Part shown: in pieces, positions 46,173 to 54,473 of the stretch
Layout of the letters: every line of letters begins with the position of its first letter
Numbering within the stretch: the first letter of the stretch is position 1
Assembly (NCBI RefSeq): GCF_021390475.1
Contig: NZ_JAJUWS010000009.1
Coordinates: 62,001-126,000, forward strand
Length of the DNA: 64,000 nt
Reading direction: 5' to 3'
Source: Streptomyces sp. ST2-7A
GTDB taxonomy: Bacteria; Actinomycetota; Actinomycetes; Streptomycetales; Streptomycetaceae
Translations under genes and position numbers: made by a program
Notes under the pieces: generated by a model
What the model saw: only the letters and a program-made list of their open reading frames with translations
Told to the model about the DNA's origin: nothing
The model's database searches: none

Positions 46173-46729
46173 CTCCCCGCCGCATAGCCCTGGTCGGACC
46201 AGTCGCCTCCGGCAAGTCGACGCTGGCCGCAGCGATCTCCGCCCACACCGGCCTGCCCCGCATCGACCTCGACGAGCTGTTCTGGGGACCGAACTGGACA
46301 CCCCTGAACACCCCCGTCTTACACAAGGGCGTCCGCGACCGCCTCGCCGGACCGGCATGGATCGCGGACGGCAACTACGGCGGCGAGGTCGCCGAGATGC
46401 TCCTGGACCGCGCCGAGCTGGTCGTGTGGCTCGATCTGCCGCTGCGCGTGTGCCTGCCCCGTCTGGTCAACCGCTCGCTGCGCCGGGCCGCCACTGGCGA
46501 GGAACTGTTCGCCGGAAACCGGGAGTCCTACCGCCACCTGCTGGCTGCGGACTCCATCCTGCGCTGGGGACCGATGCACCACCACCGTCACCGCCGACGC
46601 TGGACCGCCCGCCTCCACCCCGACCACACGCCCGATCTGACGGTGGTGCGCCTGGACCGTCCCGCCGCCATCGCCCCGCAACTGCGCCGACTTGGCCTGC
46701 TGCCCGCCCCGGGAAGGGGACGTGCGTGA
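46169..46729 (+). CDS. Adenylate-kinase-like P-loop protein (topology-modulation type)
   Basis: 186 residues from GTG 46169. P-loop GPVASGKST near residue 10, then LPRIDLDELFWGPNW and WIADGNYGG, which is the pattern of FlaR/AAA_17-type small kinases annotated as DNA topology modulation proteins. C-terminal HHHRHRRRW is strongly basic. Probably phosphorylates a small substrate. Overlaps both neighbours by 4 bases. Confidence 0.75.
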   Translation: MTPRRIALVGPVASGKSTLAAAISAHTGLPRIDLDELFWGPNWTPLNTPVLHKGVRDRLAGPAWIADGNYGGEVAEMLLDRAELVVWLDLPLRVCLPRLVNRSLRRAATGEELFAGNRESYRHLLAADSILRWGPMHHHRHRRRWTARLHPDHTPDLTVVRLDRPAAIAPQLRRLGLLPAPGRGRA

Positions 46730-47745
46730 TCGCCTCCGTCGTCCGAGTGCCCTGGCACACCACCCACGGCGGCTACGACCGCCTCCTGGACCACCTGCCC
46801 GAAGTGCGCCGCATCACCCCGCCCCGCCACCCGAGTGCGCGATGGGCTTTCACCGCCGCCCACCGCGTACTCGGCCCCCGCTGCCCGCTGCCGTTCTACC
46901 CGGCCGAGCACTTCGCCACCGACCTGCGTGTCCTCGCCTCCCGCCGGTCGGCGCACGTCCTGTATGGGGACGAGCAGTTCTGGTTCTCCGGCCATCGCAC
47001 TGGCCCGACGGTCGTCACCTACCACCAGCCGCCCGACCAGCTCGCCCAACTGTTGCCGATCAAGGCGTGGCGGCATCTGGCGCCGCGGGCCGAGCAGGTC
47101 ATCGTCCTCGATCCCCATCAGCAGGCGTTCTTCTGCGACCTGCTCCCGCCGGAGCGGGTACACCTGGTGCCGCACGGCATCGACACCGCCGCCTTCTCCC
47201 CCGCCGACGCACCGTCGCGGCTCGGCCGGCCGCTGGTGCTGACCGTCGGCTGGTGGCTGCGCGACTTCCACACTCTCGACGCCGTGCATGATCTCCTGTA
47301 CCGCCGCCACGGCCAGGGCATCGAGCTGACCGTCGTCACCCGGCAGACCGCCTCGCGTCCATGGCACCCGGCTGCCCGCATCCTGGAGGGGATCAGCGAA
47401 CAGGAGCTGATCGCCCTCTACCGGCGGGCGGCGTTCCTGCTGTTGCCTCTGACCGGGGCGAGCGCCAACAACGCCCTGCTGGAAGCCTTCGCCTGCGGAA
47501 CTCCGGCCGTCGTCACGGACATCGGCGGCATCCGGCACTACGTCGGCGAGTGCCCGGCCGCGGTCCTCGTCCCTCCCGGCGACGCTGCGGCTACCGCCGA
47601 TGCCGCCGACAAGCTCCTCGCCGAGTCGGGCACCGCCGACCACACCGTACGACGTGCTGCCGCCCGCGCGCGGGCCGAGGCCTTCGCCTGGCCGCGGGTC
47701 GCTGACGACGTGCGCGCCGTCTACCGACTGCTGGGGGAAGCGTGA
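46726..47745 (+). CDS. Glycosyltransferase, GT4-like
   Basis: 339 residues from GTG 46726. GT-B fold markers: THGGYDRLLDHLPE in the N-terminal half, VHLVPHGIDTAAFSP in the middle, and LTGASANNALLEAFACGTPAVVTDIGG with the nucleotide-sugar-binding glutamate. Transfers a sugar to an unknown acceptor. GTGA couplings on both sides put it in the cassette. Confidence 0.85.
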   Translation: MIASVVRVPWHTTHGGYDRLLDHLPEVRRITPPRHPSARWAFTAAHRVLGPRCPLPFYPAEHFATDLRVLASRRSAHVLYGDEQFWFSGHRTGPTVVTYHQPPDQLAQLLPIKAWRHLAPRAEQVIVLDPHQQAFFCDLLPPERVHLVPHGIDTAAFSPADAPSRLGRPLVLTVGWWLRDFHTLDAVHDLLYRRHGQGIELTVVTRQTASRPWHPAARILEGISEQELIALYRRAAFLLLPLTGASANNALLEAFACGTPAVVTDIGGIRHYVGECPAAVLVPPGDAAATADAADKLLAESGTADHTVRRAAARARAEAFAWPRVADDVRAVYRLLGEA

Positions 47746-49331
47746 GTGCCATCGAGGTGTGGTTGGACATCGTGGTGCCGGTTCTCGTGACCGGGCTGCT
47801 GGCCCGCGCGCTATGGGCCGTCGTCGCGGTCGAGGCCAGTGCGCGGTGGCTGCTGGCCGCCCCCGCGCACCGCCCAGCCGACAGGGACGGACAGGCGCCG
47901 TGGCTGGTGGTGCTGCTGCCCATGCTCCGCGAACAGACTGTCGCCGCCGAGTCGATCGCGGCGTTCACCGGACTCGACTACCCCGCCGGCCGCGCGGCTG
48001 CCGTGGCCATCACCACCGAACGCGAGCACACGGCCCACGCCCGGCACTGCGGGTGTCTGCCGGAGCTCGCCGCGCTGCCCACGCTGACCGCAGCCGAGCT
48101 GCGGGGCCTGTTCCCCGCCTCGCGCTGCCGGCCCGTTGCCGAGACCGTGAATGCCGCCCCGCGCGGCGAACGTCTGGTGGTGCTGACCAAGCTGTTCGAC
48201 GTCGAGCCGAGCACCGCCGACATCGTGACCACCCTGACCGCCGGCCGCCTGGAAGGGCTGCCGCTGGTGCATCTGCACCAGCCCGATGTCGGCGGCCGAA
48301 AGCCCGGGCAGCTCAACTTCGCCCTCGACCGCCTGCCCGACGCACTCGGGCCGCTCGGCTGGCGCGAGGACGCCCACGCCCGCGACACCTTCGTCCTGGT
48401 CTACGACGCCGACGCAGTCCCCGACCGGGCCACCCTGACCGCCTTCGCCGACGCCGCAGCCGAACACCATTCGTCTACCGGCCGGATGCCGGCACTGATC
48501 CAGCAACAGCGGCTCCCGCTGCTGGCCCGCCGTCCCTTCCCGCGCGGCCCTGTCGGCCTGCTGCTGACCGGGGAGTGGGTCTACCAGCTGCGCCGTTCCC
48601 TCGGCATCGAGCTCGCCCGCGTACGCCTCCACCAGTGGCTCACCCGCTCCCGGGTCCCGGAGCCGGCCCGGATGTGGCTGCGGCCGATGGTCTACGCCGT
48701 CGGTTGCGGCATGGCGGTCCACCTCCCCGCCCTGCGCCGGCTCAGCGGCTTCCCCGAACCGATGGAAGACCTCGGCACCGGACACCGCCTCTCCCTCCTC
48801 GGCGCCGACCTCGCCCCGTCCGCCGCCCTGGTTCTGGACGAGCCCTACACCGACACCACCGGAGTCACCAACCTTCACGCGCTCGCGTTCACCGCCTCCG
48901 CCCGCCCCGACCGCCATGCTCGAGCCGTCGCCCACCTGCCCGGCGGCCTCTCCCGCCCGGCCAGGTACGCCCTGATGCTGCGGGAGTGGGCTGACCAATC
49001 CGCCTGGCTCCTCGGCGCCCCGCTGCTGGCCGTCGTCATGGCCGGCGCATGGTGGGCCGGTCCCCTGTGGGCCGGGATCGCCGTCGTCGCTGTTCTGCTG
49101 CACGGTCCCGTCACCACCGCCCGGCTGCTCACCCTGGCACCGGTGCTGCACCGTCGCCTCACCCCACCCACCACCATCGGGCCGCCACCGCGCTCTGCCG
49201 CGGCGGCGCGGCCGATTGCACTGGTGGCGGCCAGCCCTCTCCAGCCCTTCGTCCGACTGGCCGGGCCCTGGCGGCTGATCTGGGCCAAGGCCACCGGACG
49301 CCGCCTCGGCTTCGGTAAGACTGAACGCTGA
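47742..49331 (+). CDS. Membrane glycosyltransferase, GT2-like
   Basis: 529 residues from GTG 47742. An N-terminal membrane segment (about 7-32) is followed by a GT-A domain starting WLVVLLPMLREQ, with the metal-binding FVLVYDADAVPD, then LPALRRLSGFPEPMEDLGTGHRL, a typical ED motif. C-terminal membrane helices are around 425-460 (LLAVVMAGAWWAGPLWAGIA). Probably a processive or lipid-linked glycosyltransferase at the inner face of the membrane. Last gene of the coupled run. Confidence 0.8.
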   Translation: MSAIEVWLDIVVPVLVTGLLARALWAVVAVEASARWLLAAPAHRPADRDGQAPWLVVLLPMLREQTVAAESIAAFTGLDYPAGRAAAVAITTEREHTAHARHCGCLPELAALPTLTAAELRGLFPASRCRPVAETVNAAPRGERLVVLTKLFDVEPSTADIVTTLTAGRLEGLPLVHLHQPDVGGRKPGQLNFALDRLPDALGPLGWREDAHARDTFVLVYDADAVPDRATLTAFADAAAEHHSSTGRMPALIQQQRLPLLARRPFPRGPVGLLLTGEWVYQLRRSLGIELARVRLHQWLTRSRVPEPARMWLRPMVYAVGCGMAVHLPALRRLSGFPEPMEDLGTGHRLSLLGADLAPSAALVLDEPYTDTTGVTNLHALAFTASARPDRHARAVAHLPGGLSRPARYALMLREWADQSAWLLGAPLLAVVMAGAWWAGPLWAGIAVVAVLLHGPVTTARLLTLAPVLHRRLTPPTTIGPPPRSAAAARPIALVAASPLQPFVRLAGPWRLIWAKATGRRLGFGKTER

Positions 49332-49365
49332 ACACCAAACGCTCGATCACACGTGGGAGCTTCCT

Positions 49366-49836
49366 GTGGCTGAACCCGTTATCGCGACCGTCCGCAACGC
49401 GGCCAAGGCCGTCGTCCTGAACGATGGCCGTGTCCTGCTCCAGCGCGCCCATTGGGAGGGCCAGGACTGCTACTTTCTGCCCGGCGGCGGCCAGCACCCC
49501 GGCGAGACCCTCGGCGTCACGGTCCGCCGAGAGGTCCGCGAGGAGACCGGTCTGGACGTGACACCCGAGCGGCTGCTGTGGCTGCGCGAGTACATCGGCG
49601 CCAACCACGGCGGCGCCCCGGAGGACCACCGGGTCGAAGCGATCTTCCTGTGCCGACCCGAGGGCGATCCGGACAAGCTCGGCGGTCACGCCGAAGACGA
49701 CGTGCAGACCGGCCTGGAATGGGTGGAGCTGGAGAAGGTGCCCGGCCTCAACCTGCTGCCCCACGGTCTGCGCCCCCTGATCGCCGACCTCGCCCACGGC
49801 GAGTCCCCCACCCGCTACCTTGGCGATCTCGCCTGA
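49366..49836 (+). CDS. NUDIX hydrolase
   Basis: 156 residues from GTG 49366. NUDIX box GGGQHPGETLGVTV then RREVREETGLDV (about 40-64). Sits 34 bases after the GT2-like gene in the same direction. May clear nucleoside-diphosphate sugars in the context of the glycosyltransferases; substrate not determinable. Confidence 0.82.
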   Translation: MAEPVIATVRNAAKAVVLNDGRVLLQRAHWEGQDCYFLPGGGQHPGETLGVTVRREVREETGLDVTPERLLWLREYIGANHGGAPEDHRVEAIFLCRPEGDPDKLGGHAEDDVQTGLEWVELEKVPGLNLLPHGLRPLIADLAHGESPTRYLGDLA

Positions 49837-49840
49837 CACC

Positions 49841-50623
49841 GTGGCCGGGATCGACGGTCGAGTCCCCCACGGCGCCACCGAAATCACCACCGGCTAGGTC
49901 AACCGCGTCTGGTACATCGGCGGACGCGAGCCGTATGTCCTCAAGCACTACAGCGACCCGGCCCGCGCCGCCAACGAGGCCGCCGCCCTCGCGCTCCTCA
50001 CCCACCACCGCGCCCCCGGTCCCCGCCTGCTCGACGCCGACGTGAAGGGGCAGCCGGCCTGGACCGCGCAGAGCGCCGTCCAGGCACAACCCGTCCCCGC
50101 TGACCAGTTCCTGGATGACCTCGCCGGCCCGCTTGCCGCAGTCCACGCCATCGGCGGAACCCACTTCGGGCGTCTTGCCGGAGCGGCCCGTCACCCCACC
50201 TGGTGCGTCTACCTCCACGACCGCCTGAATCTGTACACGACCACAGCACCCGATCTCGCTACCGTCGCTGCAGCCCTTCGCCGAGACCTCGACCGGGTGA
50301 ACCTCGACATCGAGCCACGGCTGCTCCACCACGACCTTCAGCCCGGGCACCTCGTCCGCACCACGGGCGGTCTGCGGTTCCTGCTGGACTGGGAACTCGC
50401 CGCCTTCGGCGACCCGATCTCCGACCGAGCCCGTCTCGCCGTACGCCTACGCCTGCCGTCCCCGCAGGCCCTGCCCGCCCACAGGGCTACCCCAGCCGAC
50501 CGGCAGCGCCTGGACCTGTACTGGCGCCTCCACCTCCTCGCCGATGCGGCCCTGGCCACCGACCCGGCAGTCCGTGCTCACGCCCTGTCCTCACTGCTCG
50601 CCCACCCCGACCGTGCTTTATGA
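49841..50623 (+). pseudogene. APH-family phosphotransferase interrupted by an amber codon
   Basis: From GTG 49841 the frame reads VAGIDGRVPHGATEITTG, then TAG at 49895-49897, and continues VNRVWYIGGREPYVLKHY to a stop at 50621-50623. Kinase markers follow: LLHHDLQPGHLV (catalytic) and FLLDWELAAFGDP (metal site), so the rest of the 260-codon gene is intact. One C-to-T change (CAG to TAG) explains it. No good start lies between the TAG and the conserved N-lobe. Confidence 0.7.
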
Positions 50624-50720
50624 CCTGCAGAGGAACGGTAAGACGTGTCGCCCACCACGGGGAATCCAGGGCTTCCGCAAGGCCGCATATCGGAGCGGAC
50701 CCGGCAGCGCGGGCCGCCGG

Positions 50721-51341
50721 TCAACGCAGGAAGGTGAACACGGCAGCGGCGATGGCGCCGAGGGCCGTTCCGCAGACGAGCTGGGCGAGGGTGTGTGCCT
50801 TCAGTACCCGCCGGGACCACCCGATCAGCAGGATGATCACCGCGGAGGGGAGAGCCTGCAAGCCGAAGACCAGCATGAGAATCATGACAGTGCCGCCCGC
50901 GACCGCGTTGTGCACCGAAATCTGCCACCAGACCGTGACCAGCAGGGTCGACGCGAGACCGACGAGCATGGCGATGACGAGGGCGGTGACATCGCCGGGT
51001 GCCCGGAGCGCGTAAAGCAGCGCGATGCCCACGGCGACGGAGAGAAGGCTGGCGGCGAGGGGCACGATGCGTTGCCTACGGATACGGATGTGTTTGTCCG
51101 TCAGCTGTCCGCGTCGCACGCCCAGCTGAATTATGGCGAGCGGGAGGACACCGCAGAAGAACGCGGCGAGCAGACCCCAGCCGAAGCCGGTAACGCTGTG
51201 GGTGCTGTGCCATCCCACGATGAGAAGCAGGGCGATCACCAGATTGGCAGGTGCGAGCACGTCCGTGACGAGCTTCGCCGCGCGCACGCGCGGAGGGGCC
51301 TCCGCATAGGACGGCGGGGCGGGGGGTGTGAACGTACTCAT
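50721..51341 (-). CDS. PAP2-like integral membrane protein
   Basis: 206 residues with about five membrane helices (LAPANLVIALLLIVGW, LLAAFFCGVLPLAIIQLG, VPLAASLLSVAVGIALLY and others). ISVHNAVAGG and RRVLKAHTLAQLVCG resemble the second and third PAP2 phosphatase motifs. Last gene of the leftward XRE, ImmA/IrrE, MAB_1171c module; coupled by ATGA to the gene before. May act on lipid phosphates or be a degenerate relative. Confidence 0.68.
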   Translation of the reverse strand: MSTFTPPAPPSYAEAPPRVRAAKLVTDVLAPANLVIALLLIVGWHSTHSVTGFGWGLLAAFFCGVLPLAIIQLGVRRGQLTDKHIRIRRQRIVPLAASLLSVAVGIALLYALRAPGDVTALVIAMLVGLASTLLVTVWWQISVHNAVAGGTVMILMLVFGLQALPSAVIILLIGWSRRVLKAHTLAQLVCGTALGAIAAAVFTFLR

Positions 51342-52555
51342 CGCTGAGTCTCCAGCAGGGGGGAAGGGGCGGAAGGCTCCGTCGCGTCGACGAAGGCGCG
51401 GGTCAGATCGGAGTAAAAGGCTTCGGAGAGTTGGGTGAGAGCCCTTATCTCGCTGTGCAGATCGCGTCCACCGCCGGACGGTTGGTGGGGCTGCGGGGAG
51501 GAGCTTTCGCCGCGTAGGCGAGAACGCCGGGCCGAGGCTAGCCGGCAGGCTTCCGCCGCGGTCTCGGCCTGGGTACCGATGAGCCCGGCCGTCGCGACGT
51601 GCTCCCGCGCACGCGTCCGGACCTCGGGGGCCGCGTGATCATTGAGCGCGAGCGCGGCATCCCGGATCTCCACCGTTCGTCGGTACAGCCGGTTCTTGAC
51701 GTGTCGTGGGTCGAGGTGCTCGGCGAGAGCGCTTCGCGGAGGATCGAGACGAATAGAGGGTACGGACTGTGTGAGGTCCTTCCACAACGGACGCAGACGG
51801 AACAGGTCCTGACGCTCCTTTCGCCATGACCTCAGCCTGTCGAGCACCGGCAAGGTGCTTCCGACGACGATGAGGAAGAGCGCGGTCAGGAGCAGCAGCG
51901 TCGCCACCAGGTCGTCCTGGTCCCCGGGGAGAATCCCGTCCCCGCGGAACCGGGAGAACAGCGCCGCGATGCGGACAGCGGAGTAGAGAACACCGGCGGC
52001 GAGGCCTACGCCGATGATCCGTAGTCCCCAGCCGAGCATGCCGTTCCCCGACTCACGACCCCAGTGCCAGCAGACCTGTACGCCGGAGAGCAGGGAGACG
52101 CTCAAAAAGCCGAGAAAGATCACGGTGTAGGACAGAAGAGCGAGGTGCGCCGTGACATCCTGATAGATCGCCACGGTTTCGTAGGGTTGGAGCTTGGCAA
52201 AGAACAATGCCGACATGCTCACCGCGGTGCCCAGGGGGAGGGCGACACGCAGTTTTCTCATCGCGGTAGTGCGATCGGTCTTTCCGGAGACGCCCTGAAG
52301 GAAGTCCAACAGTGCAGCCGATGCGAGTACTCCCCCGAAGAGATGTTTCAACAAGTAGGAGAGGTCGGTTATGCCAGTTATTTGGTCAAGGTACTTTCCC
52401 GGAGCGAGGCGCAGGGTCATCATCATGGAGAGACCGAGGAACGTCCACCACAGGGCGCGATTCCGCCGGTCTTTCCAGTCCTTGGTCGCTCGCCATGAAG
52501 TGGTGATCCACAGAAGGAAGGTGACGGTAATTTCGATGTTATGCATGGGGGTCAC
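51338..52555 (-). CDS. MAB_1171c-family membrane protein
   Basis: 405 residues. Several membrane helices in the first ~230 residues (ITVTFLLWITTSW, then helices around 75, 110, 140, 175 and 215), and a soluble helical C-terminal half with VKNRLYRRTVEIRDAALALN and AEACRLASARR, the pattern of the MAB_1171c family. These genes recur next to XRE and ImmA/IrrE genes in Streptomyces; function unknown. Overlaps both neighbours by 4 bases. Confidence 0.8.
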   Translation of the reverse strand: MTPMHNIEITVTFLLWITTSWRATKDWKDRRNRALWWTFLGLSMMMTLRLAPGKYLDQITGITDLSYLLKHLFGGVLASAALLDFLQGVSGKTDRTTAMRKLRVALPLGTAVSMSALFFAKLQPYETVAIYQDVTAHLALLSYTVIFLGFLSVSLLSGVQVCWHWGRESGNGMLGWGLRIIGVGLAAGVLYSAVRIAALFSRFRGDGILPGDQDDLVATLLLLTALFLIVVGSTLPVLDRLRSWRKERQDLFRLRPLWKDLTQSVPSIRLDPPRSALAEHLDPRHVKNRLYRRTVEIRDAALALNDHAAPEVRTRAREHVATAGLIGTQAETAAEACRLASARRSRLRGESSSPQPHQPSGGGRDLHSEIRALTQLSEAFYSDLTRAFVDATEPSAPSPLLETQR

Positions 52556-53115
52556 TCATAGCGAAGGGCGGAGTCGAGACGGTCGAGTTCGGGAGCCCGT
52601 CTCATCGGTGGTGGCTTGAGCATCGCCTGTCCTGCTATGCGGGTGGCGAGCTGCTCGGCCTCCCGTTCCTGCTGGGAACTGAAGCTTGACCTGCCCAGGA
52701 CGTTCAGCACGGTTCCCGGGTCGATGCCGGTGAACAGGCCTGTGAGGTTCACCCCAAGGTCGGTGTCCCCACTCGCGGTCCTGTGCCCGAGGAGGATGTG
52801 GCCAAGCTCGTGCAGGACGATATGGTCCCGGTGAAGCGGGGAAGTTGACGCCTCATAGAAAATGAAGTCGGCGTGTTCGAACTCGATCCACAGGCCGCAC
52901 AGTTCATTCTCCGAACCGGCGACACCCTCCACCGCTTCCAGGAAGAGCGGACGTCGGCGGTGCTCCGCCACCGCGTCGCAGAGACTTCTGACGTCAAACG
53001 GTGAGGGGATCTCGATGCCCGTCAGAGGGTCTCGAAGATCTTGAATTCCGCGATCCGAAGACCGCGACCGTAGGCGTCGACCGATACGCAACGGTGCTCC
53101 CGAGTGGTGCTGCAT
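52552..53115 (-). CDS. ImmA/IrrE-family metallopeptidase
   Basis: 187 residues. Zinc protease motif LHELGHILLGH with His102, Glu103 and His106. ImmA/IrrE proteases cut a partner XRE repressor to induce genes; the XRE at 53347-53796 is the natural candidate. The N-terminal ~20 residues are arginine-rich, so the start could be a little later. Co-translated with the MAB_1171c gene. Confidence 0.82.
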   Translation of the reverse strand: MQHHSGAPLRIGRRLRSRSSDRGIQDLRDPLTGIEIPSPFDVRSLCDAVAEHRRRPLFLEAVEGVAGSENELCGLWIEFEHADFIFYEASTSPLHRDHIVLHELGHILLGHRTASGDTDLGVNLTGLFTGIDPGTVLNVLGRSSFSSQQEREAEQLATRIAGQAMLKPPPMRRAPELDRLDSALRYE

Positions 53116-53346
53116 GCGAGTGGATAAGGATCACCGGCTCGGTGATGTACAGATCCAACATCCTAGATGCATCTCGTGTGCGAATTCGAATACTCGGCAT
53201 GACCTTGACCACAGAGGGCGATGGGGGGGGAGTCACCCATGCGTTACGGAATGAGTCAGCTGCCCCGGGTTCTCCGCTCGGCTGAATGCCACGGGAGGTG
53301 CGTGCTTCCGCGTTCCCGATTCGTGAACTCGGCCTGGGCGACGCGA

Positions 53347-53796
53347 CTATGGGCGATTTTCGGGTGACGGCTTCCCGTCGTTGAGGCCCTCCAGGTCGCG
53401 TGCTCTCTCGATGAAGCCCTCGATGAGTTTGAGGGTCTCCGGGGAGAGGTCACTCGCCCGCATCGCGACGGAGCGTACGCGACTGTCACGCATGGTTGCC
53501 AACATCGACAGCTCGGCGTCGATGCGGCGGGACGCCTCCTCGTCGAAGAAGTAGGAGGGGGAGACCCCGAAGAAGCCCGCCAGGGCTTCCAGGTGCTTCA
53601 TTGTCGGGTTGTCCCGCTTGCCGGTGCGGAGCTGCCAGATGTAGCTCGCCGACATCGGAGGGCCGCCCCGTTCCCGGATGCCCGCCTCGACCTCCTTGTA
53701 GGAGTACGAACCACGGCCGGCCGGGTGGATCGCGGCGAAGAGGTGATCGATCTTCTCCGCGAGGGAGCGCCTCGGTGCTTGCTGTCCTTCGCTCAT
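53347..53796 (-). CDS. XRE-family regulator, likely ImmA partner
   Basis: 149 residues from ATG 53796 (MSEGQQAPRRS), GGAG upstream; a longer frame to 53886 would run through the operator repeat. Helix-turn-helix about 30-85 (ASYIWQLRTGKRDNPTMKHLEALAGFFGVSPSYFF). The helical C-terminus (MLATMRDSRVRSVAMRASDLSPETLKLIEG) is typical of Streptomyces XRE proteins of this module. Probably represses itself and the divergent rightward operon through the CATCAACTGATG sites. Confidence 0.85.
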   Translation of the reverse strand: MSEGQQAPRRSLAEKIDHLFAAIHPAGRGSYSYKEVEAGIRERGGPPMSASYIWQLRTGKRDNPTMKHLEALAGFFGVSPSYFFDEEASRRIDAELSMLATMRDSRVRSVAMRASDLSPETLKLIEGFIERARDLEGLNDGKPSPENRP

Positions 53797-53842
53797 GGCG
53801 GGTGCTCCCTCCGTTCGTCCGGCGTCGTCACCCCGAGGGTGT

Positions 53843-53951
53843 CCATCAACTGATGGAAACGATACATGCCTGCGCGCGGACGGCATGTCTTCACCAGTTG
53901 ACAGAGGTCATCTTCTTCAGCCTATGGTCGTGCCGTCACCATCAACTGATG
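53843..53951. promoter_or_regulatory. Operator-like repeats and promoter between divergent operons
   Basis: CCATCAACTGATGG (53843-53856) recurs as CCATCAACTGATG at 53939-53951, and a related CACCAGTTGAC lies at 53892-53902 between them. TTGACA at 53898-53903 with TATGGT at 53923-53928 (19-base spacing) gives a possible rightward promoter whose start point would fall just before the third site. The layout suggests repression by the neighbouring XRE protein. Confidence 0.6.
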
Positions 53952-54126
53952 CGAACGCCACCGGGTGGAGAGCGTCGGTATGGGGCGGAGGATCCGGTGT
54001 CTGGGGCTGGCACCCCAGACACCGGGCCGCGCCTCGATGGGGCACGGATCCACAACCGGAGCGGTCCGGCCGGCCTTTTCGACGAGAACAGCCGCACCGC
54101 CCCACCTACAAAGAGGGGATTCTCGC

Positions 54127-54471
54127 ATGTCCCAACGCCCGAAGGAATCGGCGGACGACCCGGAGCACGGGCGAGCCGGAACCGAACGTCGGCAGCAGCT
54201 CATCCGTGCGCTCGTCGACATGCTGCCCGCAGCCGTCGCGATCCGCGTCACCCAGCGAGCCCCGGGGCTCGCCTGGCCCACCCCGTTCGCCCGCGCGTAC
54301 GACCGGCATGGTCGCTCCCTGGACATGACCCGGACCCAGCGCATCTGCGCCGCCCGCTGGATCATGCGCGGTTTCGCGGAGCTCGACTGGACCGAGGCGC
54401 ACGACCTCGATCTCACCACCGGGACCCTTCGCCGCGCCGTGGACGCCATCGACCACGACGGAGGCGAGTGA
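54127..54471 (+). CDS. Small hypothetical protein of the replication/mobilisation block
   Basis: 114 residues from ATG 54127; the frame is open upstream, but earlier codons cross the operators. Contains LIRALVDMLPAAVAIRVT and RTQRICAARWIMRGFAELDWTEAHDL. Soluble, not recognised. First gene of the rightward operon, 2 bases before the initiator-like gene. Confidence 0.65.
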   Translation: MSQRPKESADDPEHGRAGTERRQQLIRALVDMLPAAVAIRVTQRAPGLAWPTPFARAYDRHGRSLDMTRTQRICAARWIMRGFAELDWTEAHDLDLTTGTLRRAVDAIDHDGGE

Positions 54472-54473
54472 GC

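Noticed and set aside
49895..49897. Amber codon read as pyrrolysine
   Set aside because: Streptomyces do not normally carry the pyrrolysine machinery, and the codon lies before the catalytic region in a place where glutamine is expected.
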